64,000 nt of DNA. It comes from JAFMJV01 sp963814315. GTDB lineage: Bacteria > Chloroflexota > Limnocylindria > Limnocylindrales > CSP1-4. Shown piece after piece: positions 52,794 through 62,121 of this stretch. The translations under genes were made by a program, and so were the position numbers. The stretch lies in the NCBI GenBank assembly GCA_963814315.1, contig CAWFCG010000001.1, forward strand, positions 496,001 through 560,000, in the 5' to 3' direction. Below the pieces are notes generated by a model. It saw nothing but the letters and a program-made list of their open reading frames with translations. It did no database searches and had not been told where the DNA came from. How positions within the stretch are numbered: position 1 is the first letter of the stretch; every line of letters begins with the position of its first letter.

Positions 52794-54431
52794 ATGCAGC
52801 TGGCTGAGGCGTTGCTCCACGCGCTGCGGAACGCTGGAGCGCGTGAGATCTTCGGCATCCCTGGCGACTTTGCGCTGCCGCTGTTCGCGGTCATCGAGCG
52901 TACGGACATCCTGCCGCTGTACACGCTCAGTCACGAACCGGCCGTGGGCTTTGCCGCCGATGCGGCCACGCGCTTCCATGGCGGCATCGGGGTCGCCGCC
53001 ATCACCTACGGCGCGGGCGCCTTCAACCTGGTCAACGCCGTCGCTGGCGCCTATGCCGAGCGCACGCCACTGGTGGTGCTGTCCGGCGCACCCTCACGAG
53101 CCGAGCGCTCCAGCGGTCTGCTGGTCCATCACCAGGCCCGCACGCTCGACTCCCAGCTGAACGTCTATCGAGAGATCACCTGCGACCAAGCCGTGCTGGA
53201 CCACCCAGCGACCGCCGCAGACGATATCGCTCGCGTACTGCGCAGCTGCCAGGAGCGCTCGCAGCCGGTGTACCTGGAGATCCCGCGCGACATGGTGGCG
53301 GTCGAGGTCGGCGCGGTTCCCGACCTGCCCCCGAGCCCGGTGGATGCCGATGCCGTGGAGGCGGCCGCTGTGGAGGTGATGGAGCGTCTGTCGGCAGCGC
53401 ACTCACCGGTGCTGATGGTCGATGCCGAGATCCGGCGCTACGGCATCGAGTCTGAGGTCGCCGACTTGGCGGTCCGCCTGGGTATCCCCGTCGTCACCAC
53501 CTTCATGGGTCGAGGGCTGTTGACCGAGTCGGCCAATCCGCCCCTGGGGACCTACATCGGTGTGGCCGGCCAACCGGAGATCACCCGACTGGTCGAATCG
53601 TCTGATGCGCTGTTGTTGCTGGGCGTCATCCTGTCCGACACCAACTTCGCGGTGTCCATGCGCCAGATCGACCTGCGCCAGACCATCCTCGCGGCGGAGC
53701 GACAGGTGCGCCTGGGCTTCCATGTCTACCCCGACGTGCCGCTGGCGGCACTGGTCAGGGCCATGGCTGCCATCGCTCGGCCACTGGGCACCCGACCGGA
53801 CCTGCCAGCCTCGCCCCAGCCGCCCTACGATCTCGCGGCCGACGAGGCGCCACTGACCCCGACCGACATCGCCACGGCCGTCAACGACATGATGCGGAGC
53901 CACGGCGCGATGCCGATGGCCTCGGACATGGGCGACTGCCTCTTCACGGCCATGGACATCGCCCAGCATGCGCTGGCAGCGCCCGGCTACTACGCCGGCA
54001 TGGGCTTCGGTGTGCCCGGTGGGCTCGGCATCCAGGCGGCCACCGGCGAGCGCCCGCTGATCCTCGTCGGTGACGGCGCTTTCCAGATGACCGGCTGGGA
54101 GTTGGGCAACTGCCGCCGTTACGGCTGGAATCCCATCGTCATCGTCTTCAACAACGCCTCCTGGGAGATGCTGCGCGCCTTCCAGCCGGACGCCGGCTAC
54201 AACGATCTTGACGACTGGCCCTTCCACGAGCTGGCCGGGCCACTGGGTGGCCTGGGCATCCGCGTCTGGACCCGTCGCGAGCTGGCCGAAGCGCTGGAGC
54301 TGGCCATCGCCACCGTCGATCGCTTCGTGCTCGTCGACGTGGTCATGGAGCGGGGCCGCATATCGGACACACTCAGCCGATTCGTCGAGGGCTTCAAGCG
54401 CCGCCGCGCCGACGCTGAGGGCTCCGACTGA
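52794..54431 (+). CDS. Thiamine-diphosphate 2-oxo acid decarboxylase (indolepyruvate/phenylpyruvate type)
   Basis: A 545-residue ThDP enzyme. The N-terminal domain has FGIPGDFALPLF and the catalytic Glu in LSHEPAVGFAADAATR. The cofactor motif is GDGAFQMTGWELGN..NPIVIVFNNASWEM. The active-site His pair is in LVHHQARTLDS. It resembles indolepyruvate or phenylpyruvate decarboxylases more than acetolactate synthases, because it lacks the FAD-type middle region. The substrate is not decided by sequence. It is convergent with the LacI gene with a 6-bp stem (54428-54433 and 54440-54445) between them. Confidence 0.85.
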   Translation: MQLAEALLHALRNAGAREIFGIPGDFALPLFAVIERTDILPLYTLSHEPAVGFAADAATRFHGGIGVAAITYGAGAFNLVNAVAGAYAERTPLVVLSGAPSRAERSSGLLVHHQARTLDSQLNVYREITCDQAVLDHPATAADDIARVLRSCQERSQPVYLEIPRDMVAVEVGAVPDLPPSPVDADAVEAAAVEVMERLSAAHSPVLMVDAEIRRYGIESEVADLAVRLGIPVVTTFMGRGLLTESANPPLGTYIGVAGQPEITRLVESSDALLLLGVILSDTNFAVSMRQIDLRQTILAAERQVRLGFHVYPDVPLAALVRAMAAIARPLGTRPDLPASPQPPYDLAADEAPLTPTDIATAVNDMMRSHGAMPMASDMGDCLFTAMDIAQHALAAPGYYAGMGFGVPGGLGIQAATGERPLILVGDGAFQMTGWELGNCRRYGWNPIVIVFNNASWEMLRAFQPDAGYNDLDDWPFHELAGPLGGLGIRVWTRRELAEALELAIATVDRFVLVDVVMERGRISDTLSRFVEGFKRRRADAEGSD

Positions 54432-54445
54432 GCCCGGACGCTCAG
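54428..54445. terminator. Small stem-loop at convergent stops
   Basis: CTGAGC (54428-54433) and GCTCAG (54440-54445) pair perfectly around a 6-nt loop and contain both TGA stop codons. This is the same arrangement as at 39996-40030. Without a T-run, termination is only suggested. Confidence 0.35.
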
Positions 54446-55554
54446 CCGGCGGCCCCGGCAGCAGGTGGCGGCCCGGTGGAGTCGCGGACCACGAGCTCGG
54501 CCTGAAACACCGGGTGGAGATCCATCGCCGGTTGGGAGGCCCGATCAAGCAGACCGATGGCGATGTCCATCGCGGCCTTGACCATGGCACGCACGGGCAT
54601 CCGCATGGTCGTCAGGGGCGGCATGATGACGTGGGCGCCGGGGATGTCATCGATGCCGGTCACTGAGACATCCTCCGGTACCCGAAGCCCACGCTGCAGC
54701 GCAGCGTGCACCAGGCCGATGGCCTGGACATCGGTGGCGCCGACGATGGCCGTCGGTGGCTCGTCCAGGCTCATCAGATGATGTAGCGCCTCCATGCCGC
54801 CTTCGTACTCGTTGACGGTGTCCGGCATGTACTCCGCACGGACCTGCCAACCCCGCTGCTTGAGGAACGCCTCGTAGGCTTCTTCGCGCTCCACGATGTC
54901 ACCCAGCAGCTTCCGGCCGACAAAGGCGATCCGCTCATGACCGAGCGAGGCCAGATGCTCCATCACCGTCGTGATGGCTGCGCGATTGTCCACGTTGACG
55001 GTGGGAATGATGGTCGAACGCGAACCGTGCCAGAGCGCCACGACCGGCTCACGCGTGCTTTCGAGCCCTTCGATGAGTGCCGGCTGATCGCTCAGGTCGC
55101 CCAGCAGCAGGATGGCGTCGCAGTGGCGTGATTCCAGGATGGCCCAGAGTTCGACCGCCTCGCCCACACTCCCCTGGGCGTGGCCCAGTACGACGTTGTA
55201 GCCATGCCGGCGGGCTTCGGTCGTGACGGCCTCGATGATGGCCGGAAAGCTTGGATCGGTGATGTCGCGGATGACGGCGCCAAGCAGCATGGTTCGTGCG
55301 CCCATCAGACCGCGCGCCAGCGGGTTGGGCCGGTAGCCAAGACGCTTGGCCGTCTCAAGGACTCGCTCGCGTGTCGCAGCTGCGATGGGGATGGCCGTGG
55401 GCGAGTCGGAGAGGACACGAGAGACCGTCGATTGAGAGACGTTGGTGGCTTCGGCGATGTCACGCATGGTGGGCGGCCCCGTGGCGACCCGGATGGGCGC
55501 GGCCGGCATGGCGCCGCCAGGACCCGCGTGAACTCGCCTATCCGGTCGTGTCAT
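54442..55554 (-). CDS. LacI-family transcriptional regulator
   Basis: A 370-residue repressor starting at ATG 55554. After 28 variable residues comes the helix-turn-helix (TMRDIAEATNVSQSTVSRVLSDS), the hinge (RERVLETAKRLGYRPNPLARGL) and a periplasmic-binding-protein-like sensor domain. It contains VTGIDDIPGAHVIMPPLTTMRM, as expected of the family. It is divergent from araA with a 137-bp gap holding two CGCTTGCA half-sites. It is the probable repressor of the sugar operon; the inducer is likely a sugar such as arabinose. Confidence 0.92.
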   Translation of the reverse strand: MTRPDRRVHAGPGGAMPAAPIRVATGPPTMRDIAEATNVSQSTVSRVLSDSPTAIPIAAATRERVLETAKRLGYRPNPLARGLMGARTMLLGAVIRDITDPSFPAIIEAVTTEARRHGYNVVLGHAQGSVGEAVELWAILESRHCDAILLLGDLSDQPALIEGLESTREPVVALWHGSRSTIIPTVNVDNRAAITTVMEHLASLGHERIAFVGRKLLGDIVEREEAYEAFLKQRGWQVRAEYMPDTVNEYEGGMEALHHLMSLDEPPTAIVGATDVQAIGLVHAALQRGLRVPEDVSVTGIDDIPGAHVIMPPLTTMRMPVRAMVKAAMDIAIGLLDRASQPAMDLHPVFQAELVVRDSTGPPPAAGAAG

Positions 55555-55608
55555 CGATGCCCTCGTATTTCCAGCTCCCCATGCTAGCGGTCCAGTCTCA
55601 CTTGCTGC

Positions 55609-55646
55609 TTGACGGTTGAGCATGCGCTTGCATACAATCGCTTGCA
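55609..55646 (+). promoter_or_regulatory. araA operon promoter with LacI-type operator half-sites
   Basis: TTGACG (55609-55614) and TACAAT (55633-55638) are separated by 18 bp and form a good -35/-10 pair. Two CGCTTGCA half-sites (55625-55632 and 55639-55646) flank the -10, 14 bp apart, matching the CGCTTGCA half-site common in LacI operators. A bound repressor would cover the promoter. Confidence 0.6.
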
Positions 55647-55691
55647 CATATGGGGCTGGGCCAGCGGAGGCCCAAGAAGAGGGGGTTCGGG

Positions 55692-57195
55692 ATGGCGTTC
55701 GACGGACTGCAGGTCTGGTTCCTGACAGGCAGCATCCACTACTACGACGACGCGACCCGGCAGAAGGTCGCCGAGCAGTCCACGCGCATCGTGCGTGGAC
55801 TCCAGGCGTCTGCCGAGGTCCCCATCGAGATCGTCCAGCTGCCGACACTGCTGGACGCTGATGCCATCCGCCGGGCCTGCCTGGAGGCCTCCGCCGACGA
55901 TGCCTGTATCGGGGTCATCGGCTGGATGCACACCTTCAGCCCGGCCAAGATGTGGATCGCCGGCGTGCAGGCACTGCAGAAGCCCTTCCTGCACCTCCAC
56001 ACCCAGTACGGTGCCGACCTGCCCTACCGCGACATCGACATGGACTTCATGAACCTCAACCAGTCGGCCCACGGGGACCGCGAGTTCGCCTACCTCATGA
56101 GCAGGTTGCGGCTGCCCCGCAAGATCATCGCGGGCCACTGGCAGGACCAGGGCGTGCAGCGTCGCATCGGTGCCTGGACTCGCGCCTGTGCCGGTGTCCA
56201 CGAGGCCCGCCAGCTGCGGGTCATCCGCTTCGGCGACAACATGCGCGAGGTGGCCGACACCGACGGCGACAAGGTCGAGGTACAGGCGAAGCTGGGGACC
56301 TCGGTCAACACCTACCCCGTCAACGAGCTGGTGGCGGTGGTCGACCAGGTCGCTGATGCCGAGGTCGAGCGGCTGTGTGCCGAGTACGACGACGCCTACA
56401 CCGTGGTACCGCAGCTGCGACCCGGCGGTGAGCGCCGTTCGTCGCTGCGCGATGCCGCCCGCATCGAGCTGGGCTTGCGGGCCTTCCTGGCCGACCACGG
56501 CGCCATGGCCTTCGTCGACACCTTCGAGGACCTCGGGGGGCTGAAGCAATTGCCCGGCATCGGCGCCCAGCGCCTCATGGCCGACGGCTATGGCTTCGGT
56601 GCCGAGGGTGACTGGAAGTCCTCGCTGCTGGTCCGCATCGTGAAGGCCATGAGCGAGGGCCTGCCCGGTGGCGTCAGCTTCATGGAGGACTACACCTACG
56701 ACCTCGGTGCCGCCAGTCCCGGCGGTGCTGGGTGCGCACATGCTGGAGGTCTGCCCGAGCATCGCTGCCACCACGCCCTCCTGTGAGATCCACCCGCTCT
56801 TCGTGGGTGGCCGCGAGGACCCGGTACGACTCGTCTTCAGCGGTGCCGCCGGTCCGGGGGTGGTGGTGGGCCTCGTCGACATGGGCACGCACCTGCGACT
56901 GGTGGCCGACGCCATCGACGCGGTGGCGCCACCCGAGGACCTGCCCAGGTTGCCGGTGGCGCGGGCACTGTGGGAGCCGCGACCCGACTTCACCACCGCC
57001 GCCGAGTCCTGGCTGCTGGCCGGGGGTCCCCACCACACCGCCTATTCCCAGGCGGTCGGGCTCGAGGTCATCGAGGACTTCGCCGACATGCTCGACGTGG
57101 AACTGCTGGCCATCGATGCCGACACCACCGCGCGCAGCTTCGCCAAGGAGGTCCGCTGGACGGCAGCCTACCGGCATCTCGCCGGGGCGGTCTAG
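55692..57195 (+). pseudogene. araA: L-arabinose isomerase, interrupted by a one-base frameshift
   Basis: Reading from ATG 55692 gives VWFLTGSIHYY, WMHTFSPAKMWIAGVQALQK, HLHTQYGADLPYRDIDMDFM and a metal-site Glu region (VDTFEDLGGLKQLPG). This is canonical AraA. After YTYDLGAASP the frame breaks. Removing one C of the CCC at 56718-56720 continues as AVLGAHMLEVCPSIAATTPS to GGPHHTAYSQ and a stop at 57195. The corrected length is 500 residues, exactly the size of E. coli AraA. This may be an assembly error or a real recent mutation. It converts L-arabinose to L-ribulose, or galactose to tagatose. Confidence 0.85.
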
Positions 57196-57358
57196 GGGGG
57201 AACGAGGGGCGCGCAGATGACAGCTTGCAGGTAGATGGAGGTGACTCACCGAACCAGGACGAACGAGACCACGAGGTGGAACCGGATGGCTACATCCGAG
57301 GCATCCACAGCGAAGACAGAAGCGTGGCCGAAAGACCACGAGGATGGAGGATCGACTC

Positions 57359-58324
57359 ATGCGACGTCTTGGTATCAGTTCGGCTGTCGTAGCGGCAGCA
57401 GCCCTGGTCGTGGCGATGGTGCCTGCGGGCGCACTCGCCCAGGATGGCCCGGTCATCGGGCTATCGGTCAAGACCATCACCAATGACCCCTTCCAGGCTG
57501 CCTGGGTGCAGGCGGCGACGGACAAGGTCGAGGAACTCGGTGGCACGGTACAACTCCTGGTCGCCGGCGGACAGACCGCCGTCGCCAGCCAGTCCAGCCA
57601 GCTGGAAGACCTCGTCACTCAGCAGGTCGACGGCATCATCGTGAGCCCGCTCGATGGCTCAGCGGTCTTGCCCGCGCTCCAGAAGGCCAAGGATGCCGGT
57701 GTCTCGGTCATCCTGGTCGACCAGCCCATCGCGGCCGGCAACGAGGAGCTCTATGAGACCCTCATCGCGACCGACAACGTGAATGCCGGGCGCGAGCTGG
57801 CGACCTACCTCGTCACGACGATGGCCGACCCGGAGCTCAAGGTCGCCATCATCGAGGGCGCACCCGGCTCGGTGGCCGGCGATGACCGTCTTGCCGGCTT
57901 CATCGAAGGCCTGGCCTCGGGCGGCATCACGCCGGTCGCCTCCGCCACCGGCGGGTGGGACAACGCCGTGGCACTGGCCGCGATGGAGAACATCATCACC
58001 GCCAACCCGGACCTTCAAGCCGTCCTGTCGGCCAGTGATGTCATGGTCGACGGCATCCTCCAGGCTCTCGCCGGAGCAGGCAAGACCGATGTGGCGGTCC
58101 TCGCCATCGATGGTTCCACGGTCGGCGTCCAGGGCGTCCTCGACGGCAAGCTCCTGGCCGACAACACCCAGGACCCCATGGCGATGGGTTCCATGGCGGC
58201 GGAGTTCGCCGTGGGCATCGCCAACGGTGAGATCGAGCCCGGCTCGCTCGAGAAGTACATCGACTCGGGCACCACCACGGTGACGATCGACAACGCCGAA
58301 GAGGCGATGGCGAAGGCCTTCTAG
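57359..58324 (+). CDS. Sugar ABC transporter substrate-binding protein (RbsB-like)
   Basis: A 321-residue exported binding protein. GGAGG supports ATG 57359 over 57344. The signal peptide ends PAGALAQ (no lipobox Cys). The Peripl_BP_4 fold shows KTITNDPFQAAWVQAATDKV, DGIIVSPLDGSAVLPAL, VDQPIAAG and DNVNAGRELATYL. Binding proteins of this type serve ribose, arabinose, xylose or galactose importers. It lies between araA and two permeases, so arabinose is a reasonable guess. Confidence 0.9.
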   Translation: MRRLGISSAVVAAAALVVAMVPAGALAQDGPVIGLSVKTITNDPFQAAWVQAATDKVEELGGTVQLLVAGGQTAVASQSSQLEDLVTQQVDGIIVSPLDGSAVLPALQKAKDAGVSVILVDQPIAAGNEELYETLIATDNVNAGRELATYLVTTMADPELKVAIIEGAPGSVAGDDRLAGFIEGLASGGITPVASATGGWDNAVALAAMENIITANPDLQAVLSASDVMVDGILQALAGAGKTDVAVLAIDGSTVGVQGVLDGKLLADNTQDPMAMGSMAAEFAVGIANGEIEPGSLEKYIDSGTTTVTIDNAEEAMAKAF

Positions 58325-58399
58325 CGGCCCTTACCTGGTCGAAATCGCTGGCGCATCACCCCATCGGTGGTGCGCCAGCCGTCAACGGAGGCCTCGAAC

Positions 58400-59389
58400 A
58401 TGCCCAGGCACCAGCAGGATCGACTGCGACGCGTGATCGCTGCCGGCGTGCTGATCGTGGTGACCCTGCTGCTCGTGGGCCAGTTCGTACCCTATTTCGC
58501 GACGCTCTCCAACCTTGAGAACGTCCTCTCCCAGGCGGCCATCCTGTCGGTCGTCGCGTTCGGTATGACCCTCGTCGTCGTCACCGGCGGCATCGACCTG
58601 TCAGTAGGCGGGGTGATGTCCCTGGTCGGTGTCACGGAAGTCGCTCTGGTGAGTGTCGGCGTCGCGTGGCCGCTGGCCGTGGTCGTCGGCCTCGGGGTCG
58701 GCGTGCTGCTGGGCTCGGTCAATGGGCTGATCGTCTCCCGACTGAAGCTGCCCCCATTCATCGCCACGTTCGGAACGTTGGGCATCGCGGCCGGCCTGTC
58801 TCTCTATCTGGCCGACCTGGTCGGGCGCCCGATCCTGCCACCGGATTTCGTGTCCCTCGGCAACGACACCATCCTGGGGGTGCCCTACCTGGTCATCGTG
58901 GCCGTCGTCATCCTGCTCGTGATGGAGGTCGTCTGGCGCGTGACCAGCTGGGGCGTACACCTGCGCGCGACAGGAGACAACCTGGCCGTCGCCCGTCTTT
59001 CCGGCGTACCGGTCCTGCGGGTGCTCTCGAGCGCCTATGTGGTATCCGGCCTCTTGGCGGCGACAGCCGGGACGATGCTGGCCGCTCGGCTCGGCACCGC
59101 CAGTCCGCTCCAGGGTGAGCCGTTCACGTTGTCGGCCGTGGCCGCCTGCGTCATCGGTGGAGTCGATCTTTTCGGCGGCCGCGGGCATCTCTGGGCCGCC
59201 GGCGCTGGAGCCATCTTCCTCGTCTCCATCCGAAACATCCTGAACCTGCAAGGTGTGCAGCCGTTCATGCAGGACTTCGTCACCGGCATGCTCATCATCC
59301 TGGCGGTCCTGGTGACCGTCCAGGGTCCAGCGCTGCGTGACCTGCTGGCCAGCGCGCTCCTACGCGTCCGGGGCGAACGTGCCGCATGA
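58400..59389 (+). CDS. Sugar ABC transporter permease 1 (RbsC-like)
   Basis: A 329-residue permease. GGAGG nine bases before ATG 58400 supports that start over an upstream GTG. It has eight to ten hydrophobic segments and the family motifs FGMTLVVVTGGIDLSVGGVM and NGLIVSRLKLPPFIATFGTLG. The conserved cytoplasmic loop GVHLRATGDNLAVARLSGV contacts the ATPase. The binding-protein gene ends 75 bp earlier. Its stop overlaps permease 2 by 4 bp. Confidence 0.92.
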   Translation: MPRHQQDRLRRVIAAGVLIVVTLLLVGQFVPYFATLSNLENVLSQAAILSVVAFGMTLVVVTGGIDLSVGGVMSLVGVTEVALVSVGVAWPLAVVVGLGVGVLLGSVNGLIVSRLKLPPFIATFGTLGIAAGLSLYLADLVGRPILPPDFVSLGNDTILGVPYLVIVAVVILLVMEVVWRVTSWGVHLRATGDNLAVARLSGVPVLRVLSSAYVVSGLLAATAGTMLAARLGTASPLQGEPFTLSAVAACVIGGVDLFGGRGHLWAAGAGAIFLVSIRNILNLQGVQPFMQDFVTGMLIILAVLVTVQGPALRDLLASALLRVRGERAA

Positions 59390-60432
59390 CCGCTTCTGAA
59401 GCCACCTCGGCAGGTGGGTCGCCCACCATCCACGAGCCCACGCCACCGACATCGGCGTCACGCGGCCGTCTTGGCGCCATCTGGGAGCAGGTCACCCGCA
59501 ACCCGACGCTGGGCCTCCTGGCTCTATTGCTGGTCATGTGGATCCTGGCAGCGGTCTTCGTGCCGAACTTCGGGACGCCTGAGAATATCCGCAACATCCT
59601 GCGCCAGGCTAGCGATCTCTCCGTCGCGGCCATCGGAATCCTCTTCGTGCTCCTGATCGGAGGCATCGACCTCTCGGTGGGCGCCGTGTACGGATTGGTG
59701 TCGGTGGTCCTCGTGACAGTCATGATCGAGACTGGCAGCTTCCCGCTATCGCTGGCCGTCGCCCTCGCGACCGGCGTCATCTTCGGGCTCGTCAACGGCT
59801 TCCTCGTGCAATGGGTCCGGATCCCGGCCTTCATCACGACCTTGGGCAGCTTCTACATCGCCTACGCCATCGCACAGATGATCTCGGCGGGCAGCATGCT
59901 CTCGATGCCAGCCGACGAACTGTTCGTCGGCCTGCAGACCGGAGATCTCTTCGGTATCCCCTATCTGGTGGTTCTGGCTGGGCTGGTCGCCGCCCTCGCC
60001 TGGATCGTGCTCAACCACTCGAGCTTCGGCCGATCGGTCGTCGCCGTCGGCTACAACCGCGTGACAGCCGGGCTCTCAGGCATCCGCGTCCCGACGATCG
60101 TCGTCAGCTGCTTCGCCATCGGCAGCGGCATGGCCGCCCTGGCCGCCGTGATGCTCACGTCCCGCGTCCAGATCGGTGTACCCACGCTGGGGGGCTTCAA
60201 TACCACCTTCGAGACCATCACCGCTGCGGTGGTGGGTGGCACCAGCCTCTTCGGCGGCCGAGGGACGGTGGTGGGGGTGATCATCGGCGCCATCATCATC
60301 CGGACCATCGGCAACTCGATCGTCCTGCTCAACATCACGCCACTGCTTTACCAGGCGGTGATGGGCCTGCTCATCGTCACCTCCCTCGTCATCGATGCGA
60401 CGCGCAGTCGATACCTGGGGGAGCGGACATGA
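59386..60432 (+). CDS. Sugar ABC transporter permease 2 (RbsC-like)
   Basis: A 348-residue permease with ATGA overlaps at both ends. Motifs are ILFVLLIGGIDLSVGAVYGL, NGFLVQWVRIPAFITTLGSF, the coupling loop FGRSVVAVGYNRVTAGLSGI and GGTSLFGGRGTVVGVIIGA. Two permeases of this type form a heterodimer in some pentose importers. A hydrophilic extension of about 35 residues precedes the first helix. The strict overlap suggests fixed stoichiometry with permease 1 and the ATPase. Confidence 0.92.
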   Translation: MTASEATSAGGSPTIHEPTPPTSASRGRLGAIWEQVTRNPTLGLLALLLVMWILAAVFVPNFGTPENIRNILRQASDLSVAAIGILFVLLIGGIDLSVGAVYGLVSVVLVTVMIETGSFPLSLAVALATGVIFGLVNGFLVQWVRIPAFITTLGSFYIAYAIAQMISAGSMLSMPADELFVGLQTGDLFGIPYLVVLAGLVAALAWIVLNHSSFGRSVVAVGYNRVTAGLSGIRVPTIVVSCFAIGSGMAALAAVMLTSRVQIGVPTLGGFNTTFETITAAVVGGTSLFGGRGTVVGVIIGAIIIRTIGNSIVLLNITPLLYQAVMGLLIVTSLVIDATRSRYLGERT

Positions 60433-62093
60433 CGCCGGTCGCTGGCCCGGTCGCTGGCCCGGTCGCTGGCCCGGTCGCTGGCCCGGTCGCCGGTGAGGAT
60501 GCGGCGGCCATCCTGCTGGACGCCCAGCATGTCCAGAAGTACGCCTACGACGACGAAGGCCGACCCATCCGTGGCACGGATGTGCTGCTGCTCGCCGATG
60601 CCTGCCTGGAGCTCCGGGCCGGCGAGGTCCATGCGCTCGTGGGCGAGAACGGCGCCGGCAAGTCGACGCTGATCAAGGTCATCGGCGGCGCCCTCCCGTA
60701 CGAGGGCGGCAGCCTGCAGGTGATGGGGCGCCTCCGCGGGGAGACCACCATCTCGCGGGTGCGGCGAGAGGGCATCGCGGTCATCTGGCAGGAGTTCAGC
60801 CTGGCCCCGCATCTGACGGTCGTGGAGAACATGTACCTGGGTCGAGAGCTGCGTCGGGGGCGTCGGCTGGACAAGCACGAGATGCGACGGCAGGCGGCGG
60901 AGGCTATCGCCACGTTGGGAGTGAGCATCGACCCGGATAGCCCGGTCGAACGACTCTCCACCTCGCAGCAGCAACTGGTCGAGATCGCGCGGGCGCTGAA
61001 CGAGCGCTCCAGGATCCTCATCCTCGATGAGCCGACGGCCAGCCTCAGCCGGTTCGAGACGGAACGGCTCTTCGAGCTGTTGCGGCGGCTACGGTCCGAC
61101 GGGCTGGGCATCATCTTCGTGACGCACCGGCTCGACGAGGTCTTCACCATCTCGGACCGGGTCTCGGTCCTGAAAGACGGTCGCTCCACGGGAACTCTCC
61201 GAACCAGCGAGACCAGCAAGGATGAGATCGTGGAGCGGATGGTCGGCCGCCACCTCGACTCGGTCTACCAGCGTCGGCGGACGATCCCGGGTGAGATCGC
61301 GCTGGAGACCCGCGATCTGCTGCCCATGGGAGCGCCGGCACCTGTCTCGCTCACAGTCCGGCGGGGCGAGATCGTTGGGATCGCGGGGCTCGTCGGCGCC
61401 GGCAGGACGGAGCTGGCGCGTGTCATCGTCGGGGCGGACCCGGCAGCATCGGGCTCGGTGCTCCTGAACGGTCAGGACGTCACGTCGTGGCCGATGCGGC
61501 GGCGGCTGGACGCCGGGTTCGCCTTCGTCCCGGAGAACCGCAAGGACCAGGGCGTCATCCTGTCACTGCCGATCATGCGCAATCTGGCCATCACGGAGTG
61601 GCCAAATCTCGGCCCAGGACCGCTCGTCGTGCCCCAGCGTGAGCGTGGCTTGGCGACCTCGCTGGTCGACGAGCTCAGCATCGTGGCCCGCAGCGTGCGC
61701 CAGCCGGCGTTCACCTTGAGCGGCGGCAATCAGCAGCGCGTCGCCATCGGCAAGTGGTTGGCCCGCGACCGGCTCGTCTACGTCCTTGATGAACCGACCC
61801 GCGGCGTGGATGTCTCGGCGCGCTACGCCCTCTACGAGCTCATGGAGGCCATCGCCGACCGTGGCGGAGCGGTCCTCATGATCTCCTCCGACCTGCCCGA
61901 GATCATCAGCATGAGCGATCGCATCTATGTGATGCGGGTGGGCTCGATCTCGGCTGAAGTCGCACGTGAGGACGCTACGGAGCAGTCGCTCCTGACATCG
62001 ATGCTGCCGGACACGAGTGTGGGTGATGCCAACGCACCTGTCGGGGCCGATGGTTCTGCCGGGGCCGATGGTTCTGCCGGGACAAGCGCGTGA
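60429..62093 (+). CDS. Sugar ABC transporter ATP-binding protein (RbsA-like, two domains)
   Basis: A 554-residue double ATPase from ATG 60429. Domain 1 has the P-loop GENGAGKSTLIK, a signature-like LSTSQQQLVEIARAL and Walker B ILILDEPTASL. Domain 2 has GLVGAGRTELAR, the signature LSGGNQQRVAIGKWL and VYVLDEPTRGVD. The N-terminus begins with an unusual (AGPV)n tract from four exact 12-bp repeats; the C-terminus ends in a GADGSA repeat. It powers import by the two permeases. A long reading before 60429 is only a shadow over permease 2. Confidence 0.93.
   Translation: MTPVAGPVAGPVAGPVAGPVAGEDAAAILLDAQHVQKYAYDDEGRPIRGTDVLLLADACLELRAGEVHALVGENGAGKSTLIKVIGGALPYEGGSLQVMGRLRGETTISRVRREGIAVIWQEFSLAPHLTVVENMYLGRELRRGRRLDKHEMRRQAAEAIATLGVSIDPDSPVERLSTSQQQLVEIARALNERSRILILDEPTASLSRFETERLFELLRRLRSDGLGIIFVTHRLDEVFTISDRVSVLKDGRSTGTLRTSETSKDEIVERMVGRHLDSVYQRRRTIPGEIALETRDLLPMGAPAPVSLTVRRGEIVGIAGLVGAGRTELARVIVGADPAASGSVLLNGQDVTSWPMRRRLDAGFAFVPENRKDQGVILSLPIMRNLAITEWPNLGPGPLVVPQRERGLATSLVDELSIVARSVRQPAFTLSGGNQQRVAIGKWLARDRLVYVLDEPTRGVDVSARYALYELMEAIADRGGAVLMISSDLPEIISMSDRIYVMRVGSISAEVAREDATEQSLLTSMLPDTSVGDANAPVGADGSAGADGSAGTSA
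60441..60488 (+). repeat. Four exact 12-bp tandem repeats
   Basis: GCTGGCCCGGTC is repeated four times (60441-60488) right after the start of the ABC ATPase gene, encoding Ala-Gly-Pro-Val units. Such tracts change length easily by slippage, always in frame. Confidence 0.8.
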
Positions 62094-62121
62094 GGGGGCC
62101 GCACTCCGCCGATCCGACGCG

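Noticed and set aside
59811..60428. Upstream extension of the ABC ATPase frame
   Set aside because: It lies wholly over permease 2 in another frame and is His/Arg-rich; the ATGA overlap fixes the start at 60429.
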